Shown piece after piece: positions 8,326 through 17,980 of a stretch of DNA of 64,000 nt (position 1 is the first letter of the stretch; the number at the start of each line of letters is the position of its first letter). The position numbers were made by a program, and so were the translations under genes. Source of the DNA: CAZYFH01 sp964646815 (GTDB lineage: Bacteria > Acidobacteriota > Vicinamibacteria > Vicinamibacterales > UBA8438); assembly GCA_964646815.1 (NCBI GenBank), contig CAZYFH010000008.1, positions 1 through 64,000 of the forward strand, written 5' to 3'. A model generated the notes under the pieces. The model was not told the DNA's origin and ran no database searches. It was given only the letters and a program-made list of their open reading frames with translations.

Positions 8326-9216
8326 ATGATTCGTTCACCACGCGGCGCGCTGTTCGTCTGCATGTGTATCGTGGCGTTGGCCGCCAGCTTCGCTCGTCCC
8401 GAGGCCCAGCGAGGGGGGCGCGACTGGAACGCCGTCGAGTTGTCGACCCACCACGTCGCCGGCACGGTGCACTACCTCCAGGGACAGGGCGGCAACATCG
8501 GGCTGTCGATCGGCGACGACGGCGTGGTCATGATTGACGACCAGTTCGCGCCGCTCAGCGAACGAATTCTCGCGACCATTGACGGCATCTCCAATGGCGA
8601 GATCAAGTACCTGATCAACACGCACGTCCACGGCGACCACACAGGCGGCAATGCCAACTTCGCCGGCATGGGCATCCCGATCATGGCGCGTGACGCGGTG
8701 CGGCGCCGGCTGGCCGAGAACCAACCGCCCGAAGCGCTGCCGGTGCTGACCTACAGCGACGACGTCACGATTCACCTTAACGGCGAGACGGTGCACATCA
8801 TCCCGGTGCCAGCGTCTCATACCGACGGCGACAGCATCATCCACTTCATCGATTCCGATGTCATCCACACGGGCGACATGTTCCGGACGGTGGCGTTCCC
8901 GGTAATCGACCGCAACAACGGCGGTACGCTTCCGGGCACGGTCGCGGCGCTCGGGGTCCTGGCGGGCATGGCAGGCCCGCGTACGAAGATCCTGCCAGGA
9001 CACGGCGTGGTGTCGAGCCGCGCGGACGTTATCGAGTTCCGCGACATGGTGATCACCGTGGCCGACCGCGTCAGAGAACTGGTGGAGCAGGGCAAGAGCT
9101 ACGAGCAGGTGGTCGAGGCCAGGCCGACCCGGGAGTTCGAGACGAAGTGGGGCGACCCGAATCGTTTCTTGACCGCGATCTACGCCGAGCTCGGCGGAGA
9201 CGCCACAGCCCAATGA
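8326..9216 (+). CDS. Secreted metallo-beta-lactamase-fold hydrolase
   Basis: A 296-residue periplasmic MBL-superfamily hydrolase. The ATG at 8326 has GGGAGG six bases upstream and starts a signal peptide (hydrophobic stretch ~8-23). The di-zinc site is complete: H100-x-H102-x-D104-H105 (THVHGDHTGG), H165 (SHTDGDS), D184 (HTGDM) and H226 (PGHG). The layout matches the subclass B3-like or quinoprotein-relay-associated hydrolases common beside PQQ enzymes rather than a confirmed beta-lactamase. The substrate is unknown. A DLQGYW-family secreted protein follows 175 bp downstream on the same strand. Confidence 0.92.
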   Translation: MIRSPRGALFVCMCIVALAASFARPEAQRGGRDWNAVELSTHHVAGTVHYLQGQGGNIGLSIGDDGVVMIDDQFAPLSERILATIDGISNGEIKYLINTHVHGDHTGGNANFAGMGIPIMARDAVRRRLAENQPPEALPVLTYSDDVTIHLNGETVHIIPVPASHTDGDSIIHFIDSDVIHTGDMFRTVAFPVIDRNNGGTLPGTVAALGVLAGMAGPRTKILPGHGVVSSRADVIEFRDMVITVADRVRELVEQGKSYEQVVEARPTREFETKWGDPNRFLTAIYAELGGDATAQ

Positions 9217-9391
9217 GGCGTGGCGCTCTGGTTACGTCTCGGAACGCGCCATCCTCGGCGTATTGGACCCTCACGGGCCCTCCGCGGGGGTGTCTTTGCG
9301 GCCGGTGGGATAACAGCGCGGCTCGAAGCGCGGGATGGTGGCCGCACGCAGTGTACGAGGCACAGTGCACACAGCTCCCAGGGGAGGCTCG

Positions 9392-10483
9392 ATGAGTCAC
9401 CTTTGTCTTCGCGCGTGGCTGACGGTCGCTGGGATGGCATGGGTGGCGCCCGGGGTTGCCGTCGGGCAGCCTCCGGCGCCAAGCAGCGCGGACACGGGCA
9501 CGCCATGGAGCGTGCCGCGCACACCAGAGGGCCAGCCGGACCTCCAGGGCTACTGGACGACCCAGACCTTCACGCCCCTGGAGCGACCCGAGCACCTCGC
9601 CGGTCAGGAGTTTTTCACCGAGGAGGAGGGCGCCGCACTCGAGCGGCAGCTGACTGCAGATGGGGTCGACCCTTCCGCGGCGCGCGAGCTGCTTCACATC
9701 GAGGATTCAGAGGACATCGAGCGGTACAAGTATCAGGACAACCGGACGAGTGAGGAGCGCCATCACATTCACTATGACAACGCGATCTGGCTCCGGACAC
9801 CAGTGCCCAAAGGGCTGTCGAGTCGACGCACATCGCTGATCACGGATCCGCCCGACGGCCGGTTTCCCGCGTTGATCCCGGCCGCCGCCGCGCGTCGCGC
9901 GGCAGAGGTCGAGGCGAGTCGGCAGCCGAGCGCCTTCGATAGCCACGAGACCCGGCCGTTCTCGGAGCGGTGCATCGTTTGGGCACACGAGGGCCCGCCG
10001 ATCTTGCCGCCGTCCTACAACGACATCCATCAGATCATCCAGACACGGGATCACCTGGTGGTGTTCTCCGAGCTGGCCGCCAACCCTCCGCGCATCATCC
10101 CGCTGGACGGACGCCCGAACATCCCTGAGGCGATCCGGCAGTTCGCCGGCGACTCACGCGGCCGGTGGGAGGGGGACACACTGGTCGTCGAGACCAGGAA
10201 CTACTCGGAACGGAGACTTTACCGGGGCGCCAGTGGGTCCCTGCATGTCGTGGAACGCTTCACGCGTATCGGCCCCGACCGCATCGACTACGAGTTCACC
10301 GTCACTGACCCGAACACGTGGGTAAGCCCGTGGAGCGCCGAGGTGCCTATGGTGAAGACGGACGGACCGATGTTTGAGTACGCCTGCCACGAGGGCAATC
10401 ACGACATCCGCCACATCCTTGAGATCTATCGGAACCTCGAGACGGACGCGGCCGTCGGCGCCTCACCATCGGGGTCGAGGTAG
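9392..10483 (+). CDS. Secreted protein of the Acidobacterial DLQG(Y/I)W family, function unknown (paralog A)
   Basis: A 363-residue exported protein; the ATG at 9392 has GGGGAGG upstream and a Sec signal ending near AVGQPPAP. Family landmarks are PDLQGYW after the signal, a proline/acidic region, RRTSLITDPPDGR, SERCIVW, YNDIHQIIQT, RIIPLDGRP, GDSRGRWEGDTLVVET and FEYACHEGNHDIR at the C-terminus. I know this family only as abundant uncharacterised secreted proteins in Acidobacteria, so no function is claimed. The repeated W/G strand pattern suggests beta structure. A second copy is at 42019-42987. Next on the strand are a small secreted protein and a haem/copper oxidase-like protein. Confidence 0.85.
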   Translation: MSHLCLRAWLTVAGMAWVAPGVAVGQPPAPSSADTGTPWSVPRTPEGQPDLQGYWTTQTFTPLERPEHLAGQEFFTEEEGAALERQLTADGVDPSAARELLHIEDSEDIERYKYQDNRTSEERHHIHYDNAIWLRTPVPKGLSSRRTSLITDPPDGRFPALIPAAAARRAAEVEASRQPSAFDSHETRPFSERCIVWAHEGPPILPPSYNDIHQIIQTRDHLVVFSELAANPPRIIPLDGRPNIPEAIRQFAGDSRGRWEGDTLVVETRNYSERRLYRGASGSLHVVERFTRIGPDRIDYEFTVTDPNTWVSPWSAEVPMVKTDGPMFEYACHEGNHDIRHILEIYRNLETDAAVGASPSGSR

Positions 10484-10561
10484 CAATGCAACTGTCCGTC
10501 CTGCAGGGCTCACGGCACATGCAGGTCGTCGGTTGACGGCGGTGGAGGCGTGCGTTTCCCG

Positions 10562-11473
10562 ATGAGCAGGCGGCACACGACGGCGAGGCACCGGGCACTC
10601 GTGCTGGTCGCGGTGACAGTCATGCTGCCGGCGATCGAGGGGAGTCTGGTTGCGCAGCCAGCCTCCGAGCGGCGAGTCGCCAATCCCGGCGAGACCCAGT
10701 TCGACGTGCAGCTGCTGCGGTCCTCCGGAGGTCCCGTCATTCCGATTTTCGAAGGGTGGTATCAGAATCCCGACGGGACCTACGAGCTGTCGTTTGGCTA
10801 CTTCAATGTGAATACCGAAGAAGCGCTCGAGGCGCCGCTCGGTCCCGATAACTTTATCGAGCCCGCGGAGTTCGACGGTCGTCAGCCGACCTACTTCGAT
10901 CCCGTGCCGGAAGGAGATCGCCGACACTGGGGCGTGTTCACCGTGACCGTGCCATCGGATTTCGGCAAGCAAGATTTGGTGTGGACGGTGCGCACGAGTG
11001 GGCAAACGCTGTCGGTTCCAGGGCGACTGACGCGCGCTCCGTATCAGCTGGCGGGGTGGGAGTTCCCAGGGCGCGCGAGCATGGCCCCCCTGCTGAGATG
11101 GGATCCCACCGGACCGGTGGGTCGGGGTCCCGCTGGCGTGACGGGCGTGCCGCGGCATGCCGTCGTGGGGGTCCCCCGCCGGCTGAGGGCCTGGACTACG
11201 CGGGACCCAGCTGCCCGCGATGACGAGCGTCCCATCAACGTGAAGTGGTTCAAGCATCAAGGGCCCGGCACCGTTACGTTCGCCCAGCGATCCCACCGCA
11301 TCGAGCCGGAGGCATGGGCGGAGTCCAACAGCTGGACCGATGTGGCGACGGAGGTGACGTTCTCCGACCCGGGTGAGCACGTCCTGCGTGCGCTCGCGTT
11401 CAACACGACGCGTGAGTTCGAGTTCCAGTGTTGCTGGACCAACGGGTTCGTGCACGTGACCGTTTCGCCGTGA
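10562..11473 (+). CDS. Secreted hypothetical protein next to monooxygenase-like gene
   Basis: I do not recognise a named family. The ~303-residue product has a signal peptide (hydrophobic core VLVAVTVMLPAI) and a mostly beta-rich body with a repeated WGVFTVTVPSDF/VKWFKHQGPG pattern suggesting immunoglobulin-like or jelly-roll folds. A late Cys-Cys pair occurs in FEFQCCWTNGFVHV. ATG 10562 was preferred; an in-frame GTG at 10550 is possible, but the GGAGG at 10544-10548 is too close to it. The gene ends 17 bp before the cytochrome/monooxygenase-like gene, so the two are probably co-transcribed and the product may be its partner or substrate-delivery protein. Confidence 0.72.
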   Translation: MSRRHTTARHRALVLVAVTVMLPAIEGSLVAQPASERRVANPGETQFDVQLLRSSGGPVIPIFEGWYQNPDGTYELSFGYFNVNTEEALEAPLGPDNFIEPAEFDGRQPTYFDPVPEGDRRHWGVFTVTVPSDFGKQDLVWTVRTSGQTLSVPGRLTRAPYQLAGWEFPGRASMAPLLRWDPTGPVGRGPAGVTGVPRHAVVGVPRRLRAWTTRDPAARDDERPINVKWFKHQGPGTVTFAQRSHRIEPEAWAESNSWTDVATEVTFSDPGEHVLRALAFNTTREFEFQCCWTNGFVHVTVSP

Positions 11474-11490
11474 TCACAAGGAAGAGCACC

Positions 11491-12912
11491 ATGAAGATAT
11501 CGATGACCTCCCGTCCCGCCCAACGTCGTTGGACAACATCTATCCTGGGCGCGGTTGTGATCGTTGGCGTCGTGGGCCATGCCGCCGCAGCGGTCAGGCG
11601 GGGCGCCGCGCCGGAGGCGGAGGCGGAGGACAGGACGCCCATGTTTAGTCGGGACATCGCGCCCATCCTTCAGCGGTCGTGTCAGCACTGCCATCAGCCG
11701 GCCGGGATCGGGCCGATGTCGCTCCTCACCTACCGCGAGGTGCGGCCATGGGCGCGCAGCATCAAGGACCGGGTCGCGCGCCGTCTCATGCCCCCATGGC
11801 ACCTCGACACGTCGGTGGGTATCCAGGACTTCAAGAACGACATCTCGTTGACGTCGGAGGAGATCGAGACGGTGACCCGGTGGGTGGACGCGGGTGCGCC
11901 AGAAGGCGACCCGGCCGATCTTCCGCCACCGCTCGAATGGCCACCGGCCGACGAATGGGAACTCGAGCGGATGCTCGGTCGGCCGCCCGACTTCATCGTC
12001 AGCTCGACGCCCTACACGGTCATGGCGAATGGCCAGGACCAGTGGTGGGAGCCGACCGTGGAGTTCGAGGGGTTCGATGAAGACCGCTGGATTCGAGCCG
12101 CCGAGTTCAAGCCGTCGTACCCGCTCGGTATCCGGGTGACGCATCACGGTCACGCTTCGGTGCGCTGGGACGACCCCGAGCAGGAGAGCACAGAGGAGCG
12201 ACCGCGGTCGGTGCGACTGGTCGGCATGGGTATCGGCAAGCGATGGGATCTCCTTCCCGAGGGCGTCGGAAAGCTCCTGCCGGCAGGCCAGGCCAAGGTG
12301 CGCTACAACCTGCACTACTTCCCTGTCGGCGAAGAAGCGAGCGACGTCGTCGCCGAGGTGGGTGTGTGGCTCTATCCGAAGGGCGAGGCGCCGACGAAGG
12401 TCACGGCGGGCGAACAGCAGTTCTACGTGGATGGCACCCATCGCACCCGGTTGCGGGCCAGCGACCTCATTATTCCGCCTCATGGGTATCTGATACTTGA
12501 GGATCAATACGTGATGGAGACGCCGGCGCTGATCCAGAGCTTCCGGCCGCACATGCATATGCGCGGCGTGGCGATGTCGATGGAGGCGCTCTATCCGGAC
12601 GGTCGCCGGGAGCTGCTGAGCAGCGTCAATCGATACGATCACAAATGGCAGATCGCTTACGTCTACGACGACGATGCCCAACCGCTCCTGCCACGCGGGA
12701 CGGTCCTGTTCCTACGCTCGCGCTATGACAACACGGCGAGCAACCGGATCAATCCAGACCCCGATCAATGGGTGGTGTTCGGGGCTCGTGGCGTCGATGA
12801 GATGTCCCACGCCTGGATCGGGATCACCTATCTCGAGGACCCCGAGTTCGAGAGTCTCTCCGCCGCGCGTGCCGTAAGTCGTCCGGCCGATGAGGATGAG
12901 AAGGACCGATGA
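11491..12912 (+). CDS. Cytochrome c domain fused to copper type II monooxygenase-like protein
   Basis: A 473-residue exported protein with a hydrophobic signal or anchor near residues 17-35. It has one c-type haem site, C64-Q-H-C67-H68, in a domain of the kind that precedes PHM/DBH-like copper monooxygenase folds in Acidobacteria and Planctomycetes. Two beta domains follow. The probable copper-binding motif is RPHMHMRG at residues 352-359, with an earlier HHGHAS. Such proteins are usually annotated as ascorbate-dependent monooxygenase-like, and the fused haem could feed electrons to the copper site. AAGGA precedes the ATG. It is convergent with the PQQ-like gene downstream. The substrate is unknown. 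Confidence 0.83.
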   Translation: MKISMTSRPAQRRWTTSILGAVVIVGVVGHAAAAVRRGAAPEAEAEDRTPMFSRDIAPILQRSCQHCHQPAGIGPMSLLTYREVRPWARSIKDRVARRLMPPWHLDTSVGIQDFKNDISLTSEEIETVTRWVDAGAPEGDPADLPPPLEWPPADEWELERMLGRPPDFIVSSTPYTVMANGQDQWWEPTVEFEGFDEDRWIRAAEFKPSYPLGIRVTHHGHASVRWDDPEQESTEERPRSVRLVGMGIGKRWDLLPEGVGKLLPAGQAKVRYNLHYFPVGEEASDVVAEVGVWLYPKGEAPTKVTAGEQQFYVDGTHRTRLRASDLIIPPHGYLILEDQYVMETPALIQSFRPHMHMRGVAMSMEALYPDGRRELLSSVNRYDHKWQIAYVYDDDAQPLLPRGTVLFLRSRYDNTASNRINPDPDQWVVFGARGVDEMSHAWIGITYLEDPEFESLSAARAVSRPADEDEKDR

Positions 12913-13005
12913 CCGGACAACGCGCGGTCCCGTCGTCGTGACTGACCGTTCACCGAGTCGATCTCGGCAGCGGCCAAGCGCTGAGAGATTCGTCTCCCGG
13001 GCCGC

Positions 13006-15147
13006 TCAGCGGGTCGCGCCCGCCGGCAAACGCAGCGCCACCAGCGCGCCTGGTTGCCCGCGCCGCGCGCTGCCCGCTTGCAACAGGATGTACTGCGTGC
13101 CTTCGTGCTGGTAGGTCAGCATGCCGTATTGGCCGGGGATCGGGATTTCAACGCTCGCCACGATCTGCCCAGACCGCTTGTCGCGTGCCCGGAGCAGCGG
13201 TAATCCGTTGTCGCTAAGTTCAGCCTCGCCACGCAGGTCCTCGGTGGTCTGCACCAGTAGGTCGCCCATGACCATCTGGATGGAGCGCCCGGTGCCTCCC
13301 AGGTTAGGGATGTCCACGCCCGCCAGACGAGGGTGGTTCCGGATGCGCTCGGGCGTCTCGCCGATCGGCCGGTCCCAGAGCCGCTCGCCGCTGTTCATGT
13401 CGTAGGCAGCCAGCGCTTGAAAGAGGGGCCGGTACACTGGGAGGCCGTCGATCTGCGCCGGGAACTCCGCCGGGCCGCCGGGCGCCCAGGCGGCCACGGT
13501 CGCCCCCGTCGTGGGCGTATGCCGCTCCCGACCCCGCCAGGCCTCTGCCGACCGCCCCGGCAACCCGCGCTCGACGTCCACGCCATTGGTGGGCACCATG
13601 AAGCGCGGTGCGCTGCAGACCCGGTTGTGCGGTGCGTACATGATGCCCGTGGTCGGATCGGCGACCGGCGGGTGGTAAATGTTGAGCCCGCCCATGCAGC
13701 CAATCACGTTGCGATAGCTGTGGTCGTGCGGGTAGGGCAATGGCGGCACGTAGAGGCCCCCGACTCTGAACTCGCTTAGGGTCTCAAGCGCCTCGCGCTT
13801 CAGCTCGGGGGTGAAGTCGATGACGAACTCGTCGGTCAGCCCGTCCACAACGATCGGGTCCAGCGGCGCGGGCCGCGTGGGGTACGGCTGGGTGGGGGCC
13901 GTGTAGTTGCCGGGAACTTCGGTCTGCATCACCGGCCGTTCCGCGATGGGCCAGATCGGCTCGCCGGTGGCCCGGTTGAAGGCGAACACCAGCCCTTGCT
14001 TCGTGTTCTGGATCAGCGCGGGGATGCGCTCGCCATCGACTGTGAGGTCCATCAGGATGGGCGCCGTCGGTAGGTCGTAGTTCCACTGGTCGCTGTGATG
14101 GATCTGGAAGTGCCACCGCCGCTCACCGGTCGCGACGTCCAGCGCCAGCACGCTCCCGCCGAAGAGGTTGTGGCCGGGCCGATGGCCCGTGTAGGACTGG
14201 ACCGTCGAGGCGTTCGTCACCAGGTAGACGAGTCCCAGCGCCGGGTCGGCCGACGCGGGTGCCCAGGTCGACATGTCGCCCGACCAGCGCCAGGCGTCGT
14301 TCTCCCACGTCTCGTGGCCGAACTCGCCTGGGCGGGGAATGACGTGGAACTTCCAGAGTGGCGCGCCCGTACGAGCGTCATAGCCCATGATGTCGCCCGG
14401 GACGTTCTCGATGCGGGTCTGGTCGTAGCTGGGCTCGTGGCCCACGAGCACCACCACCACCCCGTTCACCACGATGGGCGGGGAGGACGCTGTGACCATG
14501 CCGAGGTGCCTCGGAATGCCGTGGTCCGGGTCGTAGGGTCCATCCCAGGCCAGCCACGGATCCCAGTCGCGCACCAGATTCGGAATGAGATCGACACCCC
14601 CGGTGCGTGAGAAAGGTTCGAGCGGCACCGGCGTGCCCCAGTTCTCGAGCGGACGTCCCGTCTCGGCGTCCAGCGCCCAGAGGAAAAAGGCGGGCGTCGT
14701 CACGTAGACCACGCCTCGGCCGTCGACCTCCGCGTAGGCGACGCCCTTGCCGAAGTCGGTGCGCGGCGAGCGTAAGTAGCGCATCGTCTCCGGCTCGCGG
14801 AAGGTCCAGAGCGTCTCGCCGGTGGCCGCGTCGATCGCCACGACCTGTCGCCGCTGTCCGGTGACCGTGTACAGCACGCCATCGGCGAACACTGGTGTGG
14901 CCCGCACGGTGTACTCGATACTCGGTCCGAAATTATCCGCCCGCCAGACCCACGCCACCTCGAGATCAGCGAAGTTGGAGGCGTCGATCTGAGTCAGCCA
15001 CGGATTGGATCGGGTGTGTCCAGCGTCGCCCCCCAGGTACCGCCACTGGCCGTTTTCGACTCCAGGGAGCTGCGCGGCGCTGTCGGACGTCACGCCCAGC
15101 AGGAACGCGAAGGTGAGGACGCCAGCACCATATCGAAATCGCGTCAT
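13006..15147 (-). CDS. PQQ-binding-like beta-propeller dehydrogenase
   Basis: A 713-residue periplasmic quinoprotein of the membrane glucose/alcohol dehydrogenase superfamily. GAGAGGAA lies just upstream of the ATG at 15147, and residues 8-25 form a signal peptide. Eight-bladed propeller repeats show the W-motif style phrases WRYLGGDAGHTRSNP, ATGETLWTF, YDARTGAPLWKF, TGERRWHFQIHHSDQWNYDLP and NRATGEPIWPI. The HHSDQWNYD segment is the conserved substrate-side loop. Two Cys lie in CMGG and NRVC, but there is no fused cytochrome c domain, so an external electron acceptor is needed. The alcohol or sugar oxidised is not deducible. Confidence 0.88.
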   Translation of the reverse strand: MTRFRYGAGVLTFAFLLGVTSDSAAQLPGVENGQWRYLGGDAGHTRSNPWLTQIDASNFADLEVAWVWRADNFGPSIEYTVRATPVFADGVLYTVTGQRRQVVAIDAATGETLWTFREPETMRYLRSPRTDFGKGVAYAEVDGRGVVYVTTPAFFLWALDAETGRPLENWGTPVPLEPFSRTGGVDLIPNLVRDWDPWLAWDGPYDPDHGIPRHLGMVTASSPPIVVNGVVVVLVGHEPSYDQTRIENVPGDIMGYDARTGAPLWKFHVIPRPGEFGHETWENDAWRWSGDMSTWAPASADPALGLVYLVTNASTVQSYTGHRPGHNLFGGSVLALDVATGERRWHFQIHHSDQWNYDLPTAPILMDLTVDGERIPALIQNTKQGLVFAFNRATGEPIWPIAERPVMQTEVPGNYTAPTQPYPTRPAPLDPIVVDGLTDEFVIDFTPELKREALETLSEFRVGGLYVPPLPYPHDHSYRNVIGCMGGLNIYHPPVADPTTGIMYAPHNRVCSAPRFMVPTNGVDVERGLPGRSAEAWRGRERHTPTTGATVAAWAPGGPAEFPAQIDGLPVYRPLFQALAAYDMNSGERLWDRPIGETPERIRNHPRLAGVDIPNLGGTGRSIQMVMGDLLVQTTEDLRGEAELSDNGLPLLRARDKRSGQIVASVEIPIPGQYGMLTYQHEGTQYILLQAGSARRGQPGALVALRLPAGATR

Positions 15148-15330
15148 CAGGGTTCCTCTCGGCGGGCCAGTTCGTTTCAACGCGTAGCGCCACGGCCTTC
15201 TGTTCGGGCCGGCGGCGGCGACGTCGGCGGCCTGGGCCGTGGGTCGGAGAACGAACCTTACGTTAACCGAAGGGTACCCGTCTAATACGTCCTATGGACC
15301 ACTGCCAGTCGTCGGCGAACGGTCGATCCA

Positions 15331-16836
15331 CTACTCGCCGTTGACGATTTGCAAGAAGTCAAAGTGTGAGCCGACCAGCCCGTGGATGCCTACGTGACGC
15401 GTGACGTGAAGGCCGAGTTGCTCGATGTTCTGGGCCAGGCTGCGCATGCTCGCGGTCACGGCAGGCGGATCCGCGCCACTGGCGGGCGGCGAGTACAGGT
15501 CCGCATTGATCAGAATCCGCTCCGCGGGGAGGTGCACGATCAACATCGTGCCGGCGTGTCCCAGACGTAAAACGGGGTAGACATTCATGGTCCGCTCGCC
15601 GTCCGTGAGCGTGTACTCCTCGCCAACGAGCTCGAAGGTAGGGATGCGGTTTGACGCAAACCACGGCATCCGCCCCGATAAGATATCTGGTTCCAGCATG
15701 CGCGTGCCGGGATGGAAGAAGACGTTATTGTAGAAGGCGTGGTTTGCCTCGTGCGTGATGACGGTCGCGCTCTGTGCGACGTAGGTGCGGAGACCGCCGG
15801 CGTGATCGAAGTGATGGTGTGTGTTGACGACGTACCGAATCGGCTTGTCCGGGATTCGGCGGCGCAACTCCTCGATGACGGCCAGCGAGCGCGCCTCGCT
15901 CTGTGGTGCCTCCACGACTGCCACGAAGTCTGAAAATTCGACCGCGACACTATGATGGGTCCCGCCGGTGACGAACCATACGCCGTCGGCCATCTGGGTC
16001 GACCGGGCGACGAGGGACGGCCGCGCGGCGTCTCGCACGACGTCCGGCAGCGTCGGCGGCTCGGGGTCGATGTTGGGACGCGCGCTCGTCACGCGAATTT
16101 CCATCCAGTTGTGTCCGGGGTGAATCCGCGGATCGCCCTGGTGCGAGTGGAGGACCGTCGGGAACATCACTCCATCGAATGCCTGGTAGTCCGTATAGCG
16201 ATGGTCGTAAATCATGTCGCCGAACACGGGGTTTGGCACCCACGTTTGAACGCGTTCCACGAGATGGTCTTCGTTGATCGTGCCGTTGACCCGGTATCGG
16301 TCCATCGCGGTGAACGACACGATGGTCAGATCGCGACCCTCCAGGGTCAACGCCGTCGCTGTGGCGTCGTCCGCGGCGCCCGCAGCCTTCAGAAACCCGT
16401 GCGGCGACATCCAGATGTCGAGCTGCCGGACCGAGGCGGCTGCGGGTTGTGGCACCGGCGTGGAACCGAACACCGTCCAGCTATGCTCGCCGCTGGTCAC
16501 GACGACGCGCGGTTGCTCGCCTAGGATGGGCGCGCCCCCGCCCCTCGGGGGATAGTTGCCCTGACGCCGCGTATAGGCCTCCGTCGAGGAGCCAGTGTCG
16601 TAATCGATCGTGCGCGTATACTCGGTGATCTCGAACCTCGGCCAGTCGTCGGCGGGCGTGTGGCTCTGGCCGACGTTCGCCGTCCAACCGGTGCCGGAGT
16701 ACTCGATCGACGTCACGGTGTCCAGGTCGCCCATCGCCGTGGCGGCCGCGTCCAACACCCCGTCGACGTCCTGAGCCGCGGCAGAGGTGGCGATCAGTAC
16801 GCCGAACGCGGCGACAACGAAAAGTCTCCAAACCAT
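15331..16836 (-). CDS. Exported MBL-fold hydrolase with long N-terminal beta domain
   Basis: A 501-residue protein with signal peptide (VVAAFGVLIATSAAAQ) and a purine-rich ribosome site (GGGGGGGAAGAC) abutting the ATG at 16836. The first ~290 residues form a beta-rich domain found in secreted Acidobacterial MBL proteins (TGWTANVGQSHTPADDWPR, GHNWMEIRV). The C-terminal MBL domain carries NTHHHFDHAGG, a later HEANHAFYN and VLRLGHAGT, and a terminal HGLVGSH, so zinc binding looks complete. It probably acts in the periplasm on a small molecule. It lies 183 bp upstream of the PQQ-like gene on the same strand, and a regulatory link is possible. Confidence 0.9.
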   Translation of the reverse strand: MVWRLFVVAAFGVLIATSAAAQDVDGVLDAAATAMGDLDTVTSIEYSGTGWTANVGQSHTPADDWPRFEITEYTRTIDYDTGSSTEAYTRRQGNYPPRGGGAPILGEQPRVVVTSGEHSWTVFGSTPVPQPAAASVRQLDIWMSPHGFLKAAGAADDATATALTLEGRDLTIVSFTAMDRYRVNGTINEDHLVERVQTWVPNPVFGDMIYDHRYTDYQAFDGVMFPTVLHSHQGDPRIHPGHNWMEIRVTSARPNIDPEPPTLPDVVRDAARPSLVARSTQMADGVWFVTGGTHHSVAVEFSDFVAVVEAPQSEARSLAVIEELRRRIPDKPIRYVVNTHHHFDHAGGLRTYVAQSATVITHEANHAFYNNVFFHPGTRMLEPDILSGRMPWFASNRIPTFELVGEEYTLTDGERTMNVYPVLRLGHAGTMLIVHLPAERILINADLYSPPASGADPPAVTASMRSLAQNIEQLGLHVTRHVGIHGLVGSHFDFLQIVNGE

Positions 16837-17232
16837 GTCTTCCCCCCCACGTTGTGTCAAAAGGGAATCATAGCTCGGGCGGCCGGCGACCACACGCCCT
16901 CCGGCACGCCGGGTTGGCATGGACACTTGGGAACGGCCGGGGTAGTTCGAGAATTGCACGATTTCGGGTCGTTGCGACAGGCCGAACCGATCTCTCCAAA
17001 CCTCTCGTCAATCGAGCCTTCGTCGCCACACTGCCGAACTAGCCGTGTGGCGCGGTTCTGAGCTACGTGGCGACCTGGCGGCGGAGGCAACCGCGAGGGA
17101 CGGGGGGTGGCCAAGGGGAACCGCCCAGGCGTACCGTGCTCCCGACGCAGTGCCGGCTTCCGCACGCTCAACGCGCTCGGGCGGGTTCGTCGCGCGTCGT
17201 ATGATGGCCAGCTCTCCGAGAGGAGAGGTGTC
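16837..17232. other. Divergent intergenic region (396 bp), no gene recognised
   Basis: The region lies between the start of the MBL-fold gene on the minus strand and the small secreted protein on the plus strand. A TATGAT hexamer at 17199-17204 could be a -10 for the plus-strand gene, but no matching -35 is convincing. Reading frames on both strands show shadow-type composition only. Confidence 0.45.
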
Positions 17233-17643
17233 ATGCATTGTGCGTGGATGGTCGTCGGTCTGATCCTGTTTGCGCTCCCCATCACCGCAACGTTCCAGGA
17301 TGCCATCGCGAGAGCCAGAAGTGACGGGCTCGCGTCGATTTTCGCCGAGGCTACGGTCATGGACTGGGACCTGAACGTGATCAGCCAGGGGAGTGACGAC
17401 TGGACATGTCTGTCGGATCGACCGAATATTCCCGGCAACGACCCCTGGTGTGTGACCGTCGTCTGGCTCGACTTTCTCAAGGCCTACGTCAACCAGACGG
17501 AACCGACGTACTCGACCTTCGGTTTCGCGTACATGTTGCAGGGCGACACCCCGGTGAGCAACACTGAACGGCCGACGGGGTGTCCCGTCCTGGCCCGGGA
17601 CCCCGGGCTCCTGGGCGACCGCGTGAATCGCAGCGTAGAATGA
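17233..17643 (+). CDS. Small secreted protein, probably C-terminally truncated family member
   Basis: A 136-residue exported protein; AGAGGAGAGG precedes the ATG at 17233 and residues 3-20 are a signal peptide. The body resembles a family of uncharacterised Acidobacterial secreted proteins with the pattern ATV.DW...SDDWTCLSDRP...GNDPWC, WL..LKAYV and GFAYMLQGDTPVSNTE. In relatives I remember, the SNT(D/E) segment continues into a W-V-x-(T/E)-G-x-H-(L/V)-M C-terminus. Here it changes to an unrelated tail of ~22 residues, so the C-terminus is probably lost or replaced. No frame of the following 80 bases restores the expected motif. Function unknown. Confidence 0.6.
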   Translation: MHCAWMVVGLILFALPITATFQDAIARARSDGLASIFAEATVMDWDLNVISQGSDDWTCLSDRPNIPGNDPWCVTVVWLDFLKAYVNQTEPTYSTFGFAYMLQGDTPVSNTERPTGCPVLARDPGLLGDRVNRSVE

Positions 17644-17676
17644 GTCGCGGCGTTTGACCACCCGATAGACCAATTG

Positions 17677-17806
17677 ATGGCCGTCCAGGTCGGTTCGCGG
17701 CTGGGGTATTACAACGTCACCGCCCTCATCGGCGAGGGCCGTTGGGAAAGGTGTGGGAAGCTTTCGGTACCAAGCTCAACCAAGTGGCGCTCAAGCTCCT
17801 ACCCCC
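17677..17806 (+). pseudogene. Ser/Thr protein kinase N-lobe fragment (frameshifted)
   Basis: From ATG 17677 the first frame reads QVGSRLGYYNVTALIGEG, the standard start of PknB-type kinases in Acidobacteria, up to the glycine-rich loop. At about 17741 a single-base loss moves the reading into the next frame, which continues LGKVWEAFGTKLNQVALKLLP, including the ATP-binding lysine of the VALK motif. Homology stops near 17806; the rest of the kinase and the sensor region are absent. It is a dead 5' fragment. Confidence 0.75.
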
Positions 17807-17980
17807 TTATGTGTGCCGACTTTGGAGGCAGGGGGTCTTCGACGAGGGGCTGGCTCACCGGATTGAGGCGGGTGCCAACATGTTCCTGATGCGTGCAGCG
17901 GAGAGTTCCTGCGTTAAACTGATGGACCATTTCCAGGGGCGACCGATGCGGGAACATCGCCTGGAGCAAGGAGAATCGAT

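Noticed and set aside
16919..16931. TGGACACTTGGG shared with 41936-41949
   Set aside because: A 12-base match in two non-equivalent positions; no further similarity and no consistent distance to gene starts.
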